DNA from: Stenotrophomonas sp. SAM-B
Lineage (GTDB): Bacteria; Pseudomonadota; Gammaproteobacteria; Xanthomonadales; Xanthomonadaceae
Length of the DNA: 64,000 nucleotides
Assembly: GCF_013387485.1 (NCBI RefSeq)
Contig: NZ_JABBXB010000003.1
Span: 310,001 to 374,000, forward strand
Reading direction: 5' to 3'
The position numbers were made by a program, and so were the translations under genes. This document shows, in pieces, positions 58,867 to 64,000 of this stretch (positions are counted from its first letter, which is position 1; each line of letters begins with the position of its first letter). Below the pieces are notes generated by a model. The model did not search any database. It saw nothing but the letters and a program-made list of their open reading frames with translations, and had not been told where the DNA came from.

Positions 58867-59265
58867 ATGTCAACGACGCTGCTGTTCGTACGAAGGGGTT
58901 TCATTGGTGCGATGGCGGTGCTGGGAGTGCTGCTTGGCCTGACCGCCTGTGGCGCAGGTGGCATGTGGATGAATGGACATCCCGCCGCGACCCGGCACCT
59001 GGTCCCGCCGGGCCACGACTGGAGCAGGCAGGACGCGGGCGCGCTGGTGCGTGACATGGATTGGGAAGCCTGCGGCGGCCAACGCAATGGGAACATCTCG
59101 CCGGACCGGCAAGGTGCCACGGGCAAGGAAACCGCGGATATCTCCCGCGACACGCTCTATGCGGCACAGCGCTGCATGTTGGGGAAAGGCTACCGCTACA
59201 CCGGTACCTGCGAAGGCGATATTCCGAGCCGCTATCCGGCGTGTCAGTCCCGCCCGTTGCCCTGA
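58867..59265 (+). CDS. Small lipoprotein of unknown function (paralogue)
   Basis: 132 residues; ATG 58867 follows GGAG by two bases and the previous stop by five. Lipobox LGLTACGAGG. Further Cys at EACGG, RCMLGKG and TCEGD...ACQS; the CMLGKGYRY segment echoes the CMIGNGFEF of the gene before. So the two are distant paralogues in one operon. Function unknown. Confidence 0.65.
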   Translation: MSTTLLFVRRGFIGAMAVLGVLLGLTACGAGGMWMNGHPAATRHLVPPGHDWSRQDAGALVRDMDWEACGGQRNGNISPDRQGATGKETADISRDTLYAAQRCMLGKGYRYTGTCEGDIPSRYPACQSRPLP

Positions 59266-59293
59266 TTCCTGAAGTGGCTCAATCAACAGGCAC

Positions 59294-59325
59294 AAAAAAA
59301 CCCGGAGGACACTGAAGTCTTCCAG
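59294..59325 (-). terminator. Terminator of first tRNA-Pro
   Basis: On the minus strand CCTGGAAGAC pairs with GTCCTCCGGG (one mismatch) and is followed by seven T. Confidence 0.7.
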
Positions 59326-59342
59326 GCTTGATTGTGACCATC

Positions 59343-59422
<80 letters not shown>

Positions 59423-59435
59423 TAAGGAGCCGCCT

Positions 59436-59464
59436 ATTGTATCGATCCCGCCGGTCGGCGGCAA
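59436..59464 (-). promoter_or_regulatory. Promoter of downstream tRNA-Pro copy
   Basis: Minus strand: -35 TTGCCG (59464-59459), 17-bp spacer, -10 TACAAT (59441-59436), then 13 bases to the tRNA. Confidence 0.65.
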
Positions 59465-59517
59465 GGGGGGATCGCGTTTTTCACCTTCGGTGCCGTGTTG
59501 CCACAGCCCTTGATAAA

Positions 59518-59545
59518 GAAGCCTGGAAACGTGTTCCCAGGCTTC
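59518..59545 (-). terminator. Terminator of second tRNA-Pro copy
   Basis: GAAGCCTGG (59518-59526) pairs with CCAGGCTTC (59537-59545); minus-strand reading ends in TTTAT. Confidence 0.65.
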
Positions 59546-59561
59546 AATACGACCACCGAAG

Positions 59562-59638
<77 letters not shown>

Positions 59639-59650
59639 AAGGAGCCGACA

Positions 59651-59679
59651 AGGATACGGTGTGAAGACCCGATCGGCAA
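59651..59679 (-). promoter_or_regulatory. Promoter of upstream tRNA-Pro copy
   Basis: Minus strand: -35 TTGCCG (59679-59674), 17-bp spacer, -10 TATCCT (59656-59651). Same -35 and a GGCTCCTT stretch before the tRNA as in the other copy. Confidence 0.65.
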
Positions 59680-59686
59680 CCTTTTT

Positions 59687-59800
59687 TTAGCCTTCTTCGT
59701 GATCCGTACGGCTCTGCTCGCGGGCTTCGAACCACATGCCGTTGAGAATGGCCACGACCGAAGCCAGCCCTGCACCCAGAATCCAAGCGAAGTACCACAT
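59687..59800 (-). CDS. cydX: Cytochrome bd subunit CydX
   Basis: 37-residue single-helix membrane protein: MWYFAWILGAGLASVVAILN then GMWFEAREQ. This is the CydX/YbgT signature. It stabilises haem binding in cytochrome bd oxidase. AGGAGA lies eight bases before the start, and cydB ends 30 bases upstream. Confidence 0.95.
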   Translation of the reverse strand: MWYFAWILGAGLASVVAILNGMWFEAREQSRTDHEEG

Positions 59801-59830
59801 GGTAAGTCTCCTATCGCGCCGTGGGGCGCA

Positions 59831-60985
59831 TCAGTAAGCGTTGGGGTTGTCGCCCATCTCTTCGGCCGTGGTCTTGCCCTTCATCACGCGGTAGACCCAG
59901 GAGGTGTAGGCGATGATGATGGGCAGGAAGATGGCCGTGGCGATCAGCATGATCCCCAGGGTCAGGTGGCTGGAGGAGCTGTCCCAGACCGTCAGGCTGG
60001 AGCCCGGCTGGCTGGAGGAGGGCAGCAGGAACGGGAAGATCGCAAAACCGACGGTCAGGATGATGCCGGCGATCGACGCACCCGAGGCCAGGAAGGCCAG
60101 GCCGCCCCGACGGGCCCGCAGCAGCACCGCGCTGGCCAGCGCACCGACCAGCCCGAGGATCGGGGCCAGCAGGGTCAGCGGCATGCTCTGGTAGTTGCGC
60201 AGCCAGCCACCGGCCACCGCACCGGCGGCAGCGGTCTTGAGCAGCGGGTTGGTCGGGCCATCGGTGACCACCTGCGAGGTGATCTGATAGCCCGGCAGGC
60301 CGAAGGCCACCCAGACGCCGGCCAGGGCGAACAGCACGAAGGTCAGCACCGCCGCGATGCTGCCGTAACGGGCCGAGCGCTCGGCCACCGGGCCATCGGT
60401 CTTGAGCACCAGCATCGCTGCACCATGCGAGACCACCATCGCCACGCTCACCAGGCCGGCCACCAGGGCGAACGGGTTGAGCAGGCCGATCAGGGTGCCG
60501 GTGTAGAAGATGCGCATGCTGTCATCGAAGTGGAACGGCACGCCGACCAGCACGTTGCCCACCGCCACGCCGGCGATCAATGCCGGCAGCAGCCCACCGA
60601 CGAACAGCGCACGGTCCCAGTTCTCACGCCAGCGCTTGCCGGGCATCTTGCTGCGGTACTTGAAGGCGACCGGGCGCAGGATCAGCCCGAACAGCATCAG
60701 GAACACCGCCAGGTAGAAGCCGGAGAAGCTGACCGCGTACAGCGGCGGCCAGGCGGCGAAGATCGCACCGCCACCGAGCACCAGCCACACCTGGTTGCCT
60801 TCCCACACCGGGCCGACGGTGTTGATCACCAGCCGGCGTTCGTCATCGGTCCTGGCCACGAACGGCAGCAGGGTGCCGACGCCGAGGTCGAAACCGTCCA
60901 TCACCGCCCAGGCGATCAGCAGGATGCCGAGCAGCAGCCACCAGATCACGCGGAGCGTGGTGTAATCGAGTCCAATGAATTCCAT
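59831..60985 (-). CDS. cydB: Cytochrome bd oxidase subunit II
   Basis: Nine-helix membrane subunit, 384 residues, paired with CydA. Motifs: WWLLLGILLIAWAVMDGFDL at the N-terminus, NTVGPVWEGNQVWLVLGGGA, and PVAFKYRSK. AGGAGA precedes ATG 60985. Middle gene of cydABX. Confidence 0.97.
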   Translation of the reverse strand: MEFIGLDYTTLRVIWWLLLGILLIAWAVMDGFDLGVGTLLPFVARTDDERRLVINTVGPVWEGNQVWLVLGGGAIFAAWPPLYAVSFSGFYLAVFLMLFGLILRPVAFKYRSKMPGKRWRENWDRALFVGGLLPALIAGVAVGNVLVGVPFHFDDSMRIFYTGTLIGLLNPFALVAGLVSVAMVVSHGAAMLVLKTDGPVAERSARYGSIAAVLTFVLFALAGVWVAFGLPGYQITSQVVTDGPTNPLLKTAAAGAVAGGWLRNYQSMPLTLLAPILGLVGALASAVLLRARRGGLAFLASGASIAGIILTVGFAIFPFLLPSSSQPGSSLTVWDSSSSHLTLGIMLIATAIFLPIIIAYTSWVYRVMKGKTTAEEMGDNPNAY

Positions 60986-61000
60986 CTGGGTTCTCCTGCC

Positions 61001-62590
61001 TTACGCCCGACCGTGGGTCGGCGCAGCGGCATTGGGGGAAAGGGACGTGGCTGCAGCCTGCAGCGACGGCAGGATGTCGTCCGGGCCCTTGCGGATCGCC
61101 TTGAGCATCAGCTTCACTTCGATCACCAGCAGCACCGTGTACAGCGCGGTGAATACCGCCAGCGTGGTCAGGATTTCATGCAGGGCCAGGCCCGACGCGG
61201 CGTAGAAGGTCGGCAGCACGCCGTCCACCGCCCACGGCTGGCGACCGTACTCGGCCACGAACCAGCCGCATTCGATCGCGATCCACGGCGCCGGCAGCGA
61301 CCACAGGGCGAGCTTGAGGAACCAGCGCTTGTCCTGGAAGTTGTGGCGGCACGAGTAGTAGAAGGCCAGCGCGAAGAAGGCGATCAGATAGAAGCCCAGG
61401 CCCGCCATGATGCGGAAGGTCCAGAACAGCGGGGCGACCCGCGGCACGGTATCCATCGCGGCCTTGGAGATTTCTTCCGGGGTCGCGTTGAGGATGTCCT
61501 CGCGATAGCGCTTGAGCAGCAGGCCGTGGCCCAGATCCTGCCAATGGCGGTCGAACATCTCGCGCGCTTCGACGTCGTTCTTGTCCTTGCGCACGCGTTC
61601 CAGCGCACCGTAGGCCAGCTGGCCACCGCGGATGCGGTTCTCGGCGCGCCCCACCAGCTCCAGGATGCCCGGGATCGGCTGGTCCAGCGAACGGGTGGCG
61701 ATCAGGCCCATCAGGTACGGAATCTTGATCGCGTAGTCGTTGGTATGGGTGGTCTGGTTCGGAATGCCGAAGGCGGTGAAGTCGGCCGGGGCACGCTCGG
61801 TTTCCCACATCGCTTCGATCGCGGCCAGCTTCATCTTCTGGTGTTCGCTGGCGGCATAACCGCTTTCGTCACCCAGCACCACCACCGACAGCGAGGACAG
61901 CAGGCCGAAGGCCGCCGCCACCGCGAAGGAGCGGCGGGCCATGTCCTTGTGCTTGTTGCGCAGCAGGAACAGGGCGCTGATCGACATCACGAACACCGCG
62001 CCGGTCACGTAGCCCGCACTGACCGTATGCACGAACTTGGCCTGCGCCACCGGGTTGAACAGCACGGCGGCGAAGTCCACCACCTCCATGCGCATCGTTT
62101 CCGGATTGAAGATCGCACCGGTCGGGTTCTGCATCCAGCCGTTGGCGATCAGGATCCACACCGCCGAGAGGTTGGTGCCCAGGGCCATCAGCCAGGTCAC
62201 CGTGAGGTGCTTGACCGGGGTCAGCCGCTTCCAGCCGAAGAAGAACAGACCGATGAAGGTCGCTTCCAGGAAGAACGCCATCAGCCCTTCGATCGCCAGC
62301 GGTGCGCCGAAGATGTCACCGACGTAGTGGCTGTAGTACGACCAGTTCATGCCGAACTGGAATTCCATCACGATGCCGGTGGCGACGCCGATGGCGAAGT
62401 TGATGCCGAACAGCGTGCCCCAGAACAGCGTCATCTGGCGCCAGACCTGTTTCCGGGTCATGACGTAGACGCTCTCCATGATGGCCACCATGAACGACAG
62501 GCCAAGCGTGAGGGGAACGAAAAGGAAGTGGTACATCGCGGTCAGAGCGAATTGCAGCCGCGACAGTTCTACGACTGTCTGATCAATCAT
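61001..62590 (-). CDS. cydA: Cytochrome bd oxidase subunit I
   Basis: Quinol-oxidising, haem-bearing subunit, 529 residues. SRLQFALTAMYHFLFVPLTL supplies the haem b595 ligand His21 (His19 in E. coli). GFFxxR-type and Q-loop regions follow; the Q-loop is long (from about 255 to 370), as in E. coli. The terminal oxidase has high oxygen affinity. An FNR-type box lies 90 bases upstream. Confidence 0.97.
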   Translation of the reverse strand: MIDQTVVELSRLQFALTAMYHFLFVPLTLGLSFMVAIMESVYVMTRKQVWRQMTLFWGTLFGINFAIGVATGIVMEFQFGMNWSYYSHYVGDIFGAPLAIEGLMAFFLEATFIGLFFFGWKRLTPVKHLTVTWLMALGTNLSAVWILIANGWMQNPTGAIFNPETMRMEVVDFAAVLFNPVAQAKFVHTVSAGYVTGAVFVMSISALFLLRNKHKDMARRSFAVAAAFGLLSSLSVVVLGDESGYAASEHQKMKLAAIEAMWETERAPADFTAFGIPNQTTHTNDYAIKIPYLMGLIATRSLDQPIPGILELVGRAENRIRGGQLAYGALERVRKDKNDVEAREMFDRHWQDLGHGLLLKRYREDILNATPEEISKAAMDTVPRVAPLFWTFRIMAGLGFYLIAFFALAFYYSCRHNFQDKRWFLKLALWSLPAPWIAIECGWFVAEYGRQPWAVDGVLPTFYAASGLALHEILTTLAVFTALYTVLLVIEVKLMLKAIRKGPDDILPSLQAAATSLSPNAAAPTHGRA

Positions 62591-62679
62591 GGCCTGGCTA
62601 CCTCGTTGGGTTTTGCCGTTTCAGGTGGCGGGAAGGGGGTCTACGGGGTGAATTCTGTGACCAGCAACTTCAAACAGCC

Positions 62680-62693
62680 TTGATTCAGATCAA
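62680..62693. promoter_or_regulatory. FNR/Anr-type box between cydA and cydD
   Basis: TTGATTCAGATCAA is a perfect TTGAT-N4-ATCAA dyad. It stands 90 bases before cydA (-) and 124 before cydD (+), so an oxygen-sensing FNR-family regulator could control either or both. Confidence 0.65.
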
Positions 62694-62816
62694 TGTACAA
62701 AGACACTCGCGCGGGGATCGTATGCGCTCCCACCCCTGCGACCGCTGGCCGCACGGGGACGGGGCCAGCACCTACTACAATCGACGGAACCTCCCTGTGG
62801 CCGCCAGTGACTTGTT

Positions 62817-64000
62817 TTGAGCATACCCCCCGACGCGCCCCTTGGTGAGACAACCGCCCTGCGCCGCCTTCGCCTGCACTGGCTGGGCGGGCTGGCAACG
62901 GCCGCGCGCGGCAAGCAGCGCCTCGCGGCGATCTGCATCTGCCTGTCCGGCGCGTTGCTGATCGGGCAGGCCGCCGCCATCGCCTGGCTGATCCAGGCGG
63001 TGCTGGTCGATCATCGCCCGTTGGCCGAGGCCACGCCGGTGCTGCTGGGACTGCTGGCGGTGCTGGGGATCCGCACCCTGCTCGGCAGTGCGACCCAGGC
63101 GGCGGCCGGCGATGTCGCCGATGCCGCGCGCCTGGCCCTGCGTGAACGGGTGTATCAGCGGCTGCTCGGCCGGGGTCCGCTGTGGCTGCGCCAGCAGCGC
63201 ACCGGCGAGTTGGGCGAGCTGATGCTGGCGCACGCCGATGCGATTGAGAATTACTACTCCGGCTATCAGCCGGTTCGCATCGAAGTGGTGGTGGTGCCGT
63301 TGCTGATCGCCATCGCCGTGGCCTGGACCGACTGGGTGATTGCGCTGATCCTGCTGTTCACCGCGCCGCTGGTGCCGTTCTTCATGATGCTGGTCGGCTG
63401 GGGCGCAGAAGCGGCTGGCCGTGCGCAGCTCGGTGAACTGGCGCGGATGAGCGGTCACTTCGCCGATCGCATCAAGGGACTTGGCCTGCTGCGTCTTTAC
63501 GGGCGAGGGGAGGCCGAGCTGGACGGCGTGGCGAGCGCGGCAGAAGGCGTGCGCGAGCGCACCCTGAAGGTGCTGCGGATCGCCTTCCTCTCTTCGACGG
63601 TGCTGGAGTTCTTCGCCTCGGTCAGCGTCGCGATGGTCGCGTTGTACCTGGGCCTGAGCTATCTGGGCCTGATGTCACTGCATGCGCAGGTGCCGACGCT
63701 GGGCGTGGGCATGTTCTGTCTGCTGCTGGCACCGGAGTTCTACGCGCCGCTGCGGCGATTGGCCGCGCACTATCACGACCGCGCCAATGCATTGGCCGCC
63801 GCGGCGGAAGTGGAGCGCCTGCTCGGCGAACTGCCTGCCGCCGCCGTTGTCGATGACGCACCGCCCGCCACCGCGCGCGTCCCGGAGCTGCTCGAACAGC
63901 ACGCGCCGCCGGTGGTCGTACGCGACGTGAGCCTGCGTCCGCTCGGTGCGCACCACGATGTGGTGCAGCACCTTTCTTTCCAGATCGAGCCGGGGCAACG
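62817..64000 (+). CDS. cydD: Thiol reductant ABC exporter subunit CydD (partial)
   Basis: Open from TTG 62817 to the window end (394 codons); an in-frame stop at 62808 forces the start here or later, and no clear ribosome binding site is seen. Membrane helices begin at about 40 (LAAICICLSGALLIGQAAAI). ABC exporter features: GPLWLRQQRTGELGELMLAH, ENYYSGYQPVR, FYAPLRRLAAHYHDRANALA and the start of the ATPase domain. CydDC exports cysteine and glutathione and is needed to assemble cytochrome bd, which fits the divergent cydABX. The ATPase motifs lie beyond the edge. Confidence 0.9.
   Translation, partial: MSIPPDAPLGETTALRRLRLHWLGGLATAARGKQRLAAICICLSGALLIGQAAAIAWLIQAVLVDHRPLAEATPVLLGLLAVLGIRTLLGSATQAAAGDVADAARLALRERVYQRLLGRGPLWLRQQRTGELGELMLAHADAIENYYSGYQPVRIEVVVVPLLIAIAVAWTDWVIALILLFTAPLVPFFMMLVGWGAEAAGRAQLGELARMSGHFADRIKGLGLLRLYGRGEAELDGVASAAEGVRERTLKVLRIAFLSSTVLEFFASVSVAMVALYLGLSYLGLMSLHAQVPTLGVGMFCLLLAPEFYAPLRRLAAHYHDRANALAAAAEVERLLGELPAAAVVDDAPPATARVPELLEQHAPPVVVRDVSLRPLGAHHDVVQHLSFQIEPGQ

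Noticed and set aside
59699..62683. A 994-codon open frame on the + strand opposite cydX, cydB and cydA
   Set aside because: It is antisense to three well-recognised genes. Its His/Gln/Arg/Gly-rich content is what high-GC third positions give on the opposite strand.

Overview
The window is high-GC, gene-dense chromosomal DNA from a gammaproteobacterium of the Xanthomonadaceae, most likely Stenotrophomonas. Three things point there. The arginine genes are the xanthomonad set: acetylornithine carbamoyltransferase argF', acetylcitrulline deacetylase argE' and a fused acetylglutamate kinase/synthase. The intergenic gaps carry GTAG-headed short palindromes of the SMAG type described in Stenotrophomonas maltophilia. 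The remaining gene content (gluQ, phaR/phbB, DksA with a Lys/Ala tail, pgaABCD, cydABX/cydD) is ordinary for the family. No prophage, insertion sequence or CRISPR array was seen.

Layout. 1-5.7 kb: tail of a TonB-dependent receptor, a DUF4034-like protein, RNase D and an FGE-like lipoprotein. 5.7-17 kb: M48 peptidase, xseA, queG, nnr-tsaE-amiC-mutL, two exported proteins. 17-22 kb: phbB-phaR, gluQ, htpX, suhB, trmJ. 22-25 kb: a translationally coupled pair of a periplasmic binding protein and a membrane GGDEF/EAL protein. 25-31 kb: epmB/efp, an amidohydrolase-ubiG-gph(mupP) run, a synthase-like protein. 31-39 kb: yidD-pyrC-M23 peptidase, dksA, a 620-bp repeat-filled gap, sufE-MFS, cysS. 39.6-50.7 kb: arginine and proline biosynthesis. 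50.8-56.5 kb: pgaABCD for poly-N-acetylglucosamine export. 56.8-59.3 kb: MFS exporter and small lipoproteins. 59.3-64 kb: two identical tRNA-Pro genes, cydABX and divergent cydD (cut by the window end).

How the genes work together. The arg run encodes the acetylated arginine route: NAGS/kinase, ArgC, acetylornithine carbamoyltransferase, acetylcitrulline deacetylase, ArgG and ArgH, followed after a strong terminator by yciI-proB and proA. In front of argF' the sequence contains an ARG-box-like operator and then a complete-looking transcription attenuator: a 33-codon leader ORF with clustered Arg codons, mutually exclusive 1:2, 2:3 and 3:4 helices, and a U-tract terminator. This is the most interesting signal in the window. 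Other regulatory sites read directly from sequence are a perfect TGTGA-N6-TCACA (Clp/CRP-type) site before pgaA, a perfect TTGAT-N4-ATCAA (FNR-type) box between cydA and cydD, and a 14-bp palindrome before phaR. The GGDEF/EAL module, the Clp-type site and the pga operon suggest cyclic-di-GMP-linked matrix control, but that link is inference.
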